A stretch of 64,000 bases of DNA from the NCBI RefSeq assembly GCF_000720635.1, contig NZ_JOCF01000017.1:30711-94710 (forward strand). Reading direction: 5' to 3'. Position 1 is the stretch's first letter; each line of letters opens with the position of its first letter. Shown piece after piece: positions 31,905 through 40,630 of this stretch. Origin of the DNA: Streptomyces sp. NRRL WC-3742 (lineage in GTDB: Bacteria > Actinomycetota > Actinomycetes > Streptomycetales > Streptomycetaceae). Under the pieces are notes generated by a model. The model had not been told where the DNA came from. It saw nothing but the letters and a program-made list of their open reading frames with translations, and ran no database searches. The translations under genes and the position numbers were made by a program.

Positions 31905-31948
31905 GGCGGCGCCTGTCCGTCGTGGCCGGTTGTGAGGAAGTGAGAACG

Positions 31949-32977
31949 ATGGCTGTGCATTCGGAGCGGGTGCAGACCCCGGCCCCGGAGGCGGGGGACG
32001 AGGTCGTGGCCAGGGAAGTGAGCGGTGCCGGGAACGGCGGGGGCAGGCGCTCCGTGCCGAAGGGCACCAGATCCGCGGGCGGTCCGAGCCTGGGCGCCCG
32101 CTTCGCGCCGTATGCGCTGCTGCTGCCCGCCACCGTGGCGACCCTCGCCCTGCTGGGCTGGCCGCTGGTGAAGATCTTCCTGGTGTCGTTCCAGAACCTC
32201 AACCGGCGCCAGATCATCATGCACCTCACGGAGTGGGTGGGCTTCGACAACTACTCCGAGCAGCTGAAGGACCCGGAGTTCTGGGCCGTCACCGGGCGCA
32301 CCGTCGTCTTCACCGGCGTCAACGTGGCGCTGACCATGGTCGCCGGCACCCTGGTGGGCCTGCTGCTCAACATCCTCGGCAAGAAGATGCGCCTGGGGCT
32401 GTCGATCGCGCTGGTCCTGGCCTGGGCCATGCCGATCGTCGCCGCCACCACCGTCTACACCTGGCTGTTCGACTCCCAGTACGGCGTCGTCAACTGGCTT
32501 CTGGACAAGGCCGGCTGGCACTCGATGGCCGGCTACAACTGGATGAGCGACGAGTACACGACGTTCTTCGTCGTCACCCTGCTGATCGTCTGGCAGTCGA
32601 TCCCGTTCGTGGCGTTCAACATGTACGCCGCGCTGACGACCATCCCCAAGGAGCTGTACGAGGCCGCCCGCATGGACGGCGCCGGCTCCGGCAAGATCTT
32701 CAGCCTGGTGATCTTCCCCAACCTGAAGCCGTTCTTCCTGGCCACGACGTTCCTGGAGATCATCTGGATCTTCAAGAGCTTCACCCAGGTCTACGCCATC
32801 AACGCCGGCGGCCCCGACAAGCTCACCCGGACCCTGCCCGTGCACGCCTACCTGGAGGGCACCTCCAGCCAGCACTACGGCGTCGGCGCCACGATCGCCG
32901 TGCTCACCATCCTGATGCTGTGCGTGCTGATGGCGTACTACTTCCGCATCCTGATCAAGCAGGAGGACGAGCTGTGA
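31949..32977 (+). CDS. dasB: DasB, chitobiose ABC transporter permease
   Basis: 342-residue MalF-type permease with a cytoplasmic basic N-terminus and about six TM helices. It has the EAA loop ELYEAARMDGAGSGKIF followed by PNLKP that contacts the ATPase. Pairs with DasC. ATG 31949 (MAVHSERVQ) follows GAGGAAGTGAG. No ATP-binding gene is present in the cluster; in streptomycetes the shared ATPase MsiK, encoded elsewhere, energises this transporter. Confidence 0.93.
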   Translation: MAVHSERVQTPAPEAGDEVVAREVSGAGNGGGRRSVPKGTRSAGGPSLGARFAPYALLLPATVATLALLGWPLVKIFLVSFQNLNRRQIIMHLTEWVGFDNYSEQLKDPEFWAVTGRTVVFTGVNVALTMVAGTLVGLLLNILGKKMRLGLSIALVLAWAMPIVAATTVYTWLFDSQYGVVNWLLDKAGWHSMAGYNWMSDEYTTFFVVTLLIVWQSIPFVAFNMYAALTTIPKELYEAARMDGAGSGKIFSLVIFPNLKPFFLATTFLEIIWIFKSFTQVYAINAGGPDKLTRTLPVHAYLEGTSSQHYGVGATIAVLTILMLCVLMAYYFRILIKQEDEL

Positions 32978-33801
32978 GGCGCTCTCTCTTCGGACGTACC
33001 TGGCCGAACGCGATCGCGGCCGTCCTCATCGTCTTCTTCATCTTCCCCGTCTACTGGATGATCGCCACGTCCTTCAAGAAGGACCAGGACATCACCAGCA
33101 AGACGCCGGTGTTCATCCCGTTCAACGGCACCCTGGAGCACTACACCACCGCCACCGGCGTGGAGAAGTTCTGGGAGTACGTCACCAACAGCGTGGTCGT
33201 CACCGTCGCCGCGGTGCTGCTGTCGCTGCTGATCGCGACCATGGCCTCCTTCGCCATCGCGCGCATGAGGTTCCGCGGCCGCAAGGCGTTCGTGCTGGTC
33301 GTGATGATGGCGCAGATGGCGCCCTGGGAGGTCATGACCATCGCGGTCTACCTCATCGCGCGCGACAACGACATGCTGAACAGCCTGGTCCCGCTGACCC
33401 TCTTCTACATGATGATGGTCCTGCCCTTCACCATCTGGACGCTGCGCGGCTTCATCGCCGCCGTGCCCAAGGAGTTGGAGGAGTCGGCCATGGTGGACGG
33501 CTGCACCCGCACCCAGGCGTTCGTGAAGGTGATCTTCCCGCTGCTGGCCCCCGGCCTGATGTCGACCTCGCTGTTCGGCTTCATCACGGCGTGGAACGAG
33601 TTCCCGCTCGTCCTGACCCTCAACAAGGAGCAGGGCAAGACCCTCCCGCTCTGGCTGTCCTCCTTCAAGACCGCCTTCGGCAACGACTGGGGCGCCACCA
33701 TGGCCGCCTCGACGATGTTCGCCCTGCCGGTCCTGATCCTGTTCATCTTCCTGCAGCGCAAGGCGGTCGGCGGTCTGACCGACGGCGCCGTGAAGGGCTG
33801 A
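32974..33801 (+). CDS. dasC: DasC, chitobiose ABC transporter permease
   Basis: 275-residue MalG-type permease with six TM helices. The EAA-type loop is ELEESAMVDGCTRTQAF followed by FPLLAPG. The GTG at 32974 overlaps the dasB TGA (GTGA), so translation is coupled. The ending GGLTDGAVKG is typical of CUT1 permeases. The in-frame region before 32974 is inside dasB and not coding. Confidence 0.93.
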   Translation: MRRSLFGRTWPNAIAAVLIVFFIFPVYWMIATSFKKDQDITSKTPVFIPFNGTLEHYTTATGVEKFWEYVTNSVVVTVAAVLLSLLIATMASFAIARMRFRGRKAFVLVVMMAQMAPWEVMTIAVYLIARDNDMLNSLVPLTLFYMMMVLPFTIWTLRGFIAAVPKELEESAMVDGCTRTQAFVKVIFPLLAPGLMSTSLFGFITAWNEFPLVLTLNKEQGKTLPLWLSSFKTAFGNDWGATMAASTMFALPVLILFIFLQRKAVGGLTDGAVKG

Positions 33802-33807
33802 GCCGAC

Positions 33808-35361
33808 GTGAGCATCCTCGTCCCCACCTCCCTGGACAGCGACCAGCTGCACCGGGACGCGCTGACCGTCCTGCAGCCCGGCTTCGTCGGCACCGAGCCG
33901 CCGGAGTGGCTGCGCCGCCACCTCGCCGCCGGGCTCGGCTCCGTCGCGCTGTTCGACCGCAACGTGGTCGACCTCGACCAGCTGTCCGCGCTCACCGGCG
34001 CGCTGCGCGCCGAGAACCCCGACCTCCTCATCGCCATCGACGAGGAGAGCGGCGACGTCACCCGCCTGGAGGCCGGTTCCGGCTCCTCCTGGCCCGGCAA
34101 CCTCGCCCTCGGCGCGATCGACGACCCGGAGCTGACCCGGGACGTCGCCCGCGAGCTGGGCCGGGCGCTGGCCGCCGCCGGCGTCAACTACAACTGGGCG
34201 CCCACCGCCGACGTCAACTCCAACCCGCGCAACCCGGTCATCGGCGTCCGCTCCTTCGGGGCCGACCCCGAGCTGTGCGCCCGGCACACCGCCGCCTGGG
34301 TCGAGGGCCTGCAGTCGGCCGGCGTGGCCGCCTGCTCCAAGCACTTCCCCGGCCACGGCGACACCGCGGTGGACTCCCACCACGGCCTGCCGGTCATCGA
34401 CGTCGACCTGGACGTGCTGCGCGCCCGCGACCTGGTGCCCTTCCAGGCAGCCATCGCCGCCGGCACCAAGGCCGTGATGACGGCCCACATCATGATCCCG
34501 GCGCTCGACCCGAAGCTTCCGGCCACCCTGAGCCCGACCGTGCTGCGCGACCTGCTGCGCGCCGCCCCGGCCGAGGGCGGCCTCGGCTACCAGGGCCTGA
34601 TCGTCAGCGACGCGATCGAGATGGGCGCCATCGCCGACACCTTCGGCATGGGCGAGGGCACCGTCCTGGCCCTGGCGGCCGGCGCGGACGCGATCTGCGT
34701 CGGCGGCGGGCTGGCCGACGAGGAGACCGTGCTGATGCTGCGCGACGCCATCGTGGCGGCCGTGCGCTCGCGCCGGATCTCCGAGGAGCGGCTGGCCGAC
34801 GCGGCCCAGCGGGTCCGCTCGCTGGGCAGCTGGGGCCGGATCGCGGCCCAGGGCGACCAGCCGGAGCCGGACCTCGCGGTCGGCCTGCGCGCCGCCCGCC
34901 GGGCGCTCAGGGTCGTCCGGGCGCCGGGCCGCGAGGTGCTGGCGGTGACCGAACGCCCGTACGTGGCCTCGTTCTCGGACGAGCCGAACATCGCCGTCGG
35001 CGACGTCACCCCGTGGGGCGTGGCCGGCATGCTGGCCGACCGCTTCCCCGGCACCCGCACCCGCGACGTGTCGGCCGCCGAGGCGGCCCCGGAGCTGCTG
35101 GACGCGCTGGTCGACGAGCTGGTGGCCGGCGCCGAGGGCCGCCGCCTGGTGCTGGTGGTCCGGGACGCGCACAGGCACGCCTGGATGTCCGCCGCGCTGG
35201 GCCGCCTGGTGGCGGCCCGGCCGGACGCCGCCGTGGTCGAGATGGGCCTGCCCCAGTCCGAGCCCTCCGGCGCGCTCCACATCGCCACCCACGGCGCCGC
35301 CCGGGTCTGCGGGCTGGCGGCCGTGGAGGTCCTCACCGGGCAGTCGGGAGCGATCGGCTGA
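33808..35361 (+). CDS. dasD: GH3-family beta-N-acetylglucosaminidase (DasD)
   Basis: 517-residue family 3 glycoside hydrolase that should split imported chitobiose to GlcNAc. The GH3 motif KHFPGHGDTAVDSHH carries the His-Asp dyad acting as acid/base in NagZ-like enzymes, and the nucleophile Asp is in LIVSDAIEMGAI. No signal peptide is evident, so cytoplasmic. A C-terminal domain of about 200 residues follows the barrel. It starts 6 bp after dasC, in the same operon, and ends at a strong terminator. Confidence 0.88.
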   Translation: MSILVPTSLDSDQLHRDALTVLQPGFVGTEPPEWLRRHLAAGLGSVALFDRNVVDLDQLSALTGALRAENPDLLIAIDEESGDVTRLEAGSGSSWPGNLALGAIDDPELTRDVARELGRALAAAGVNYNWAPTADVNSNPRNPVIGVRSFGADPELCARHTAAWVEGLQSAGVAACSKHFPGHGDTAVDSHHGLPVIDVDLDVLRARDLVPFQAAIAAGTKAVMTAHIMIPALDPKLPATLSPTVLRDLLRAAPAEGGLGYQGLIVSDAIEMGAIADTFGMGEGTVLALAAGADAICVGGGLADEETVLMLRDAIVAAVRSRRISEERLADAAQRVRSLGSWGRIAAQGDQPEPDLAVGLRAARRALRVVRAPGREVLAVTERPYVASFSDEPNIAVGDVTPWGVAGMLADRFPGTRTRDVSAAEAAPELLDALVDELVAGAEGRRLVLVVRDAHRHAWMSAALGRLVAARPDAAVVEMGLPQSEPSGALHIATHGAARVCGLAAVEVLTGQSGAIG

Positions 35362-35372
35362 GAGCCGGGCGC

Positions 35373-35415
35373 GGGCCCGTCGTGCGCACGGCGCACGGCG
35401 GGCCCTTTTCGTTTT
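35373..35415 (+). terminator. Intrinsic terminator after dasD
   Basis: 15-bp stem (35373-35387 with 35391-35405, one G-U pair, ACG loop) followed by TTTTCGTTTT. The only classical stem plus T-tract terminator of this strength seen here. Confidence 0.92.
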
Positions 35416-35581
35416 CCCGCGCATTTCCAGGAATTGACCTCCGGATTCCCGAAATGACCGTGCTCCCTCAATTGGGCCCTTAAATCCACCGGAAATCCCA
35501 CTGTGGGTAATGGCCCGGCGACTGATCGCCACGCGGTGACAACGGCTCTGCAACGGCCTTGGTGACAAGGGCTGTTGGCCG

Positions 35582-35608
35582 TTGACAGCACTCTTGGTCT
35601 AGGCCAAA
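35582..35608 (+). promoter_or_regulatory. Promoter with dre site for the second binding-protein gene
   Basis: TTGACA (35582-35587) followed 5 bp later by CTTGGTCTAGGCCAAA (35593-35608), a near-perfect dre palindrome. The layout copies the dasA promoter almost base for base (TTGACA then TTGGTCTAGGCCAA), implying that the promoter was duplicated with the gene. The remaining 56 bp before the start hold only a degenerate dre-like TTGGCTCTAGCACC. Confidence 0.85.
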
Positions 35609-35664
35609 GTCCACTTCATCCCTCCTGCACCACTCTTGGCTCTAGCACCTCGGAGAATGACGTG

Positions 35665-36972
35665 ATGAAGCGTCAGCTCATTTCCACGTTCGGGATCGCA
35701 GCCCTGGCAATCGGAATGACGGCCTGCTCCTCGTCCGGCTCGACCTCGGCCGACAAAAGCCCCGCCTCCGACCCCAAGGCCGCGAGCGGCACCGTCACCG
35801 TCTGGCTGATGGACGACGCCCAGAAGAACTGGCCCGACCTGGTCCAGCGCGTCAACGACGAGTTCGCCGCGAAGTACCCCAAGGTCACCCTGCGCCTGGT
35901 GTACCAGGGTTGGGCCGACAAGGTCACCAAGCTGGACAAGGCCCTCGCCGACGGCAGCGCCCCCGACGTGGTCGAGCTCGGCAACACCGAGACCATGAAG
36001 TACGTGCTCTCCGGCGCGCTCGCCCCGGTGGACCGCAGCAGCTTCGACAACTCCGACGCCTGGATCAAGGCGCTCGCCAACACCTGTACGTACCAGGACA
36101 AGCTCTGGTGCGTGCCGTACTACGCCGGCGCCCGCGTCGCCATCTACAACTCGGCCGCCTTCCAGCAGGCCACCGGCAGCGGGGAGTTCCCGAAGACGGA
36201 GACCGACCTGCTGGCCGCCCTGGACCGCATCGCCGAGAAGAACAAGTCCGACAAGTCCTTCTCCCCGCTCTACATGCCGGGCCCGTACTGGTACGCGGCG
36301 GCGAGCTACGTGGCCGCGTACGGCGGCAGCATCGCCAAGTTCGACTCCTCCGGAAACTGGCACGGCACCCTGCACGACGCCAAGTCCCAGCAGGGCATCA
36401 GCCACTTCGTCGACCTGGTGCGCAAGTACAACAAGGGCGACCTGACGGTCAACGAGCAGAACCAGTACGAGGCGATGGCGCGCGGCCGCGCCGCCTCCTT
36501 CTACGGCAACGGCTACGAGGCCGCCAGCGTCGCCGCGCCCGGCACCGGCGACCCGAGCCTCAAGGACGCCGTCAAGCTCGCCACCATGCCCGGTCCGGAC
36601 GGCAAGCCGCTGCCCACCTTCATCGGCGGCTCCGACCTCGCCGTCACCGCCAAGTCCCAGCAGACGGCGCTGGCCGCCGACTGGGTGCGGATGTTCACCA
36701 GCGGCAAGTCGCAGCAGGCGCTCGCCGACAAGGACATCCTGCCGAACAACCTCACCCAGCTGGCCCCGCTCAAGAGCAAGCCGTCCACCGCCGCCGCGGC
36801 CAACGCCGTGCCGGACGCCTGGTTCACCCCGCTGGCCCCCGGCTGGGGCGCGATCGAGAAGCAGAAGATCCTGCCCGACATGCTGACCGCGATCCTCAAG
36901 GGCAAGTCCGTGGACCAGGCCACCAAGGACGCCGACGCCGCGATCGACCAGCTCATCAACACCCAGTCCTGA
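35665..36972 (+). CDS. Second DasA-like sugar-binding lipoprotein
   Basis: 435-residue CUT1 solute-binding protein. It opens MKRQLISTFGIAALAIGMTA with lipobox Cys, recalling MKRQLIAAVGVAAMVVGLAA of DasA. The core is diverged: VTVWLMDDAQKNWPD, DVVELGNTETMKYVLSGAL, CVPYYAGARVAIYNSAAF, FIGGSDLAVTAKS. It has no permease genes of its own, so it probably docks on DasBC or another permease pair to widen ligand range (for example GlcNAc or longer chito-oligomers); this is inference. ATG 35665 is preferred over adjacent GTG 35662. A DasR site overlaps its promoter. Confidence 0.88.
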   Translation: MKRQLISTFGIAALAIGMTACSSSGSTSADKSPASDPKAASGTVTVWLMDDAQKNWPDLVQRVNDEFAAKYPKVTLRLVYQGWADKVTKLDKALADGSAPDVVELGNTETMKYVLSGALAPVDRSSFDNSDAWIKALANTCTYQDKLWCVPYYAGARVAIYNSAAFQQATGSGEFPKTETDLLAALDRIAEKNKSDKSFSPLYMPGPYWYAAASYVAAYGGSIAKFDSSGNWHGTLHDAKSQQGISHFVDLVRKYNKGDLTVNEQNQYEAMARGRAASFYGNGYEAASVAAPGTGDPSLKDAVKLATMPGPDGKPLPTFIGGSDLAVTAKSQQTALAADWVRMFTSGKSQQALADKDILPNNLTQLAPLKSKPSTAAAANAVPDAWFTPLAPGWGAIEKQKILPDMLTAILKGKSVDQATKDADAAIDQLINTQS

Positions 36973-37007
36973 CCTGCGGGACCCACGGGACAGGCCCTTG
37001 GACCCCG

Positions 37008-37051
37008 ACGGCCCGGTGCGCCCGCGATCGCGGGCACACCGGGCCGTTTGT
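37008..37051 (+). terminator. Terminator after the second binding-protein gene
   Basis: Outer stem ACGGCCCGGTG (37008-37018) with 37037-37047, inner CCCGCG/CGCGGG pairing, followed by TTTGTT. Confidence 0.85.
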
Positions 37052-37099
37052 TCCTAGGATTGCCGCCAGGAAGGCCCGGAAGACCGGAGGCAACAGCAG

Positions 37100-38152
37100 A
37101 TGTCCGACCACCAGACCGCTCCCGGCCGGATCATGGCGGCGGAGATGGCCGAGCAGCCGGCCGTCCTGCGGCGCATCCTCGACGAGGGCGCCCCGAAGAT
37201 CCGCGGGATCGCGGCCGAGATCGCCGCCCGCAAGCCCCGCTTCGTCCTGCTGACCGCGCGCGGCACCTCGGACAACGCCGCGCTCTACGCCAAGTACCTG
37301 ATCGAGATCCTGCTCGGCAAGCCGGCCGGCCTGACCTCGATGTCCACCACCACCGCGTACGGCGCCAAGCCCGACCTGACCGACGTGCTGGTGATCACCG
37401 TCAGCCAGTCCGGCGGCTCGCCCGACCTGGTGGCCTCCACCAAGGCCGCCCGCGAGGCGGGGGCGGTCACCCTCGCCGTCACCAACAACCCCGACTCCCC
37501 GCTCGCCGAGGTCTCGGAGTTCCACATCGACGTGCTGGCCGGGCCGGAGAAGGCGCTGCCCGCCACCAAGACGTACACCGCCGAACTGCTCGCGCTCTAC
37601 CTGCTGGTCGAGGGCCTGCGCGGCGGCGACGGCGGGGCCGCCCGGGAGCTGCCCGCGCTGGCCGCCGGGGTGCTGGCGCGCCAGGCCGAGGTGAAGGCAC
37701 TGGCCGAGCGGTACCGCTTCGCCCAGCGGCTGGTGATCACCTCGCGCGGCTACGGCTACCCGACCGCCCGCGAGGCGGCGCTCAAGCTGATGGAGACCAC
37801 CTACATCCCCGCCACCCCGTTCTCCGGCGCCGACCTGCTGCACGGGCCGCTGGCGATGGTGGACAACGTCTCGCCGGTGATCGCGATCGTGCCGGACGGC
37901 AAGGGCGGCGAGGCCCTCCAGCCGGTCCTGGACCGGCTGCGCGGCCGCGGGGCGGACCTGGTGGTCGTCGGCCAGCAGGCCCAGGTGGACGCCGCCTCGG
38001 CCGGGTTCGCCCTGCCGCCGGGCGTGCCGGAGGAGGTCCAGCCGATCCTGGAGATCCTGCCGCTGCAACTGCTGGCGTACGAGGTGACCATCGCCCGCGG
38101 CCAGGACCCGGACGCCCCGCGCGCCCTGGCGAAGGTGACGGAGACGCGCTGA
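37100..38152 (+). CDS. SIS-domain sugar-phosphate enzyme (glucosamine-6-phosphate deaminase/isomerase type)
   Basis: 350 residues with two SIS domains (about 45-175 and 205-335). Motifs are LLTARGTSDNAALYAKYLIE, ITVSQSGGSPDLVASTKAAR and VITSRGYGYPTAREAALKLM, then TPFSGADLLHGPLAM. It resembles the isomerase half of GlmS without the glutaminase half, as in NagB-II/AgaS-like deaminases. In this context it should convert glucosamine-6-phosphate to fructose-6-phosphate and ammonia, closing the chitobiose pathway; the classical NagB fold is not used. ATG 37100 follows GGAGGCAAC. It has its own short upstream region after a terminator. Confidence 0.88.
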   Translation: MSDHQTAPGRIMAAEMAEQPAVLRRILDEGAPKIRGIAAEIAARKPRFVLLTARGTSDNAALYAKYLIEILLGKPAGLTSMSTTTAYGAKPDLTDVLVITVSQSGGSPDLVASTKAAREAGAVTLAVTNNPDSPLAEVSEFHIDVLAGPEKALPATKTYTAELLALYLLVEGLRGGDGGAARELPALAAGVLARQAEVKALAERYRFAQRLVITSRGYGYPTAREAALKLMETTYIPATPFSGADLLHGPLAMVDNVSPVIAIVPDGKGGEALQPVLDRLRGRGADLVVVGQQAQVDAASAGFALPPGVPEEVQPILEILPLQLLAYEVTIARGQDPDAPRALAKVTETR

Positions 38153-38168
38153 CCGACGCCGACCGACA

Positions 38169-38209
38169 GGATCGGGGGCCGTCCACAGCCTGTGGACGGC
38201 CCCCGATCC
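38169..38209 (+). terminator. Terminator after the SIS-domain gene
   Basis: Perfect 19-bp stem, GGATCGGGGGCCGTCCACA (38169-38187) with 38191-38209, and a GCC loop. Confidence 0.88.
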
Positions 38210-38427
38210 CGTGAGCGGCGGAGAACGGCCCGAGGGCGGAAAGCACTACGGGCCACGGCGCCGACGCGGGACCCTCAACCCACGCGGCACCGCAGCCCGG
38301 AGCTGTCGTCGGCCACCGGTGACGATCGAGAACTGTGCGGGGTCCTCGTTCGACGGTGTCCGACCGAGGAGCGGCCTCGCGCGGTCAGGGCAGTTGCGCG
38401 GGGGGCCTCTCCTTGGTGCCCTTTCAT

Positions 38428-38484
38428 TGTGGACTAGACCAATCGGGCTTGTCCAGGCCCGGCGGCAAATTGGTCTAAACAACC
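38428..38484 (+). promoter_or_regulatory. Two dre-like sites upstream of the sensor kinase
   Basis: TGTGGACTAGACCAAT (38428-38443) and ATTGGTCTAAACAACC (38469-38484) both keep the central GGnCTAGACC/GGTCTA-type half sites of the DasR operator. They are 41 bp apart centre to centre and 100-150 bp before the kinase start. The rest of the 433-bp gap upstream (38210-38427) shows no gene. Confidence 0.7.
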
Positions 38485-38585
38485 CCCGGAGGTCCGAACC
38501 GGTCCCACCGGGCCTACCGAACCCTCCGGACCCACGGAGCCCTCCGGACCCGCGCGCCCCGCCCGTACGGCGCTACCCTCGCCCT

Positions 38586-40106
38586 GTGCCCTCGCTGAAC
38601 GAACTCGTCCGCCGCCACACCACCCTCACCGGGGCCGACGTGGAATGGCTCCACCTGCTGGTCTCGGAGTGGCAGCTGCTCTCCGACCTCTCCTTCGCCG
38701 ACCTGGTGCTCTGGATCCCCACCTGGGACGGCATCCGCTACGTCTCCGTGGCCCAGATGCGGCCCAACACCGGCCCCACCTCCTACCAGGACGACATGGT
38801 CGGCCACCTCGTCCCGCGCGGGCGCCGCCCGCTGCTGGACGCCGCCTTCGACGAGGGCCGGATCGTGCGCGAGGGCGACCCGGAGTGGCGGGAGGAAGTG
38901 CCCGTACGGGTCGAGTCGATCCCCGTGCGGCGCGAGGGCAAGGTGCTCGGGGTCATCGCCCGCAACACCAACCTGCTGACCGTGCGCACCCCCAGCCGGC
39001 TGGAGCTCACCTACCTGCAGAGCGCCTCCGACCTGGCCCAGATGATCGCCGCCGGCAGCTTCCCCTTCCCCGGCGTCGAGCAGGCCGACATGGACGCCGC
39101 CCCCCGCGTCGGCGACGGCCTGATCCGCCTGGACGCGGACGGCATCGTCACCTACGCCAGCCCCAACGCCCTCTCCGCCTACCACCGCCTCGGCCTGAGC
39201 ACCGACCTGGTCGGCACCCACCTGGGCCGCGCCACCGCCGACCTCGCCCCGCCCTCGCGCTCGGCCGTCCACGAGGCGCTGGTGAAGATCGCCAGCGGCT
39301 GGGCACCCCGGCAGACCGAGGTCGAGGCCCAGGGGGGAGTGGTGACGCTGCGGGCGATCCCGCTCAAGCCCAAGGGCGTGCTGACCGGTTCGCTGGTGCT
39401 CTGCCGGGACGTGACGGAGCTGCGCCGCCGCGACCGCGAGCTGATGACCAAGGACGCCACCATCCGGGAGATCCACCACCGGGTGAAGAACAACCTCCAG
39501 ACCGTCGCCGCCCTGCTGCGGCTCCAGTCGCGCCGGATGGAGTCCGAGCCCGCCCGGGCGGCGCTCGACGAGGCCGTGCGCCGGGTCGGCTCGATCGCCA
39601 TCGTGCACGAGACGCTCTCCCAGGCGCTGGACGAGCAGGTGGCCTTCGACGAGATCGCCGACCGGGTGCTGGCCATGGCGATGGAGCTCTCCCAGGACGG
39701 CCGGGTCCACACCCGGCGCACGGGCAGCTTCGGCATCCTCTCCGCCGAGGTGGCCACCCCGCTGTCGATGGTGCTGACCGAGCTGCTGCAGAACGCGCTG
39801 GAACACGCGTTCGGCCCGACGGCCTCCGGCAACCTGGAGGTCAGCGCGCTGCGCGGACGGGCGCCCGCCACGGGCATGGGCTGGTCGGACAGCTGGAACG
39901 GCGGCGCCAAGCCGGAGGAGTACCTGCTGATCACGGTGCAGGACGACGGCCGGGGCATGCCGGAGGGGTTCGACCCGCAGTCCGCGGGCAACCTGGGCCT
40001 CCAGATCGTCCGCACGCTCGCCTGCGGGGAGCTGGGCGGGACCTTCGACATGGTGGCCGGCCCGGACGGCGGCACCAAGGTGATCCTGGAGATCCCGGTC
40101 CGCTGA
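38586..40106 (+). CDS. PdtaS-like cytosolic sensor histidine kinase
   Basis: 506-residue soluble kinase with no TM helix. The N-terminal GAF-like sensor (VSEWQLLSDLSFADLVLWIP, RNTNLLTVRTPSRLELTYLQ) is followed by a PAS domain (about 165-285). A HisKA_2 dimerisation box EIHHRVKNNLQTVAALLRLQ (His297/298) and an HATPase domain (MVLTELLQNALEHAF, DDGRGMPEGF, GLQIVRTL, GGTKVILEIP) complete it. This is the architecture of PdtaS, which phosphorylates the ANTAR antiterminator PdtaR in mycobacteria; no partner is adjacent. Start GTG 38586. The dre-like sites upstream suggest DasR control. Confidence 0.92.
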   Translation: MPSLNELVRRHTTLTGADVEWLHLLVSEWQLLSDLSFADLVLWIPTWDGIRYVSVAQMRPNTGPTSYQDDMVGHLVPRGRRPLLDAAFDEGRIVREGDPEWREEVPVRVESIPVRREGKVLGVIARNTNLLTVRTPSRLELTYLQSASDLAQMIAAGSFPFPGVEQADMDAAPRVGDGLIRLDADGIVTYASPNALSAYHRLGLSTDLVGTHLGRATADLAPPSRSAVHEALVKIASGWAPRQTEVEAQGGVVTLRAIPLKPKGVLTGSLVLCRDVTELRRRDRELMTKDATIREIHHRVKNNLQTVAALLRLQSRRMESEPARAALDEAVRRVGSIAIVHETLSQALDEQVAFDEIADRVLAMAMELSQDGRVHTRRTGSFGILSAEVATPLSMVLTELLQNALEHAFGPTASGNLEVSALRGRAPATGMGWSDSWNGGAKPEEYLLITVQDDGRGMPEGFDPQSAGNLGLQIVRTLACGELGGTFDMVAGPDGGTKVILEIPVR

Positions 40107-40288
40107 GACCGCGAGACCGCGAGACCGCTGAGACGCGCGGATGTGCAGTGAGAAGCAGCGAGAAGCAGTGAGGTGCGGCGGGGGCGTGCGCACGGCCGAC
40201 GCGCCGGGTGCACGCTCCACGCGCGGGCGTGAGAACGCGACGGTGCGGGGGCGGGGGAGTGGGGCCGCAGGGGCGCGGAAACAGAAAC

Positions 40289-40328
40289 GAGGCCCTGTCG
40301 ACCGGGGGGGGTGGGTCGACAGGGCCTC
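40289..40328 (+). terminator. Terminator after the sensor kinase
   Basis: 15-bp perfect stem GAGGCCCTGTCGACC (40289-40303) with 40314-40328; the 10-nt loop contains a run of eight G. Confidence 0.88.
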
Positions 40329-40630
40329 TCAACCCGTTCCGGCCGTCGGGGGGAGTCGGCCGGAGCAGGGGCTCTGGGTGGTGCGACACCTCACCGGTGC
40401 GTTGCACACGGTGAGCGCCTAAGCTCCACGATATTGCTCTCTGTGAACAGTATCAAGTGCCTGGGCGAATCCGGTGTCGCAGGGCCCGGTCCAGCAAGGC
40501 CCCTTGTGCGGAAGGCTTCACCAGGAGGTGCAGGGAAGCCTGTGATCATGAGTCGATCGATGGTGCGGTTACTGCTGGTGTGCAGCCTGTGTCACGTGGT
40601 GTGATCAGGCGGCGAAATTCAAGGCGTGTT
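40329..40630. other. Non-coding gap between sensor kinase terminator and wblE
   Basis: About 300 bp, more A/T-rich than its surroundings around 40430-40465 and 40550-40620. A plus-strand mini-frame at 40549-40605 (MSRSMVRLLLVCSLCHVV, 18 residues) follows CAGGAGGTGCAGGG but is too short and distant from its ribosome site to call. It could hold a small RNA; nothing firmer is visible. Confidence 0.4.

Noticed and set aside
38211..38585. N-terminal extension of the sensor kinase
   Set aside because: The region carries dre-like operators and promoter DNA. The extension is Pro/Arg-rich and the PdtaS-like domain starts at the GTG 38586.
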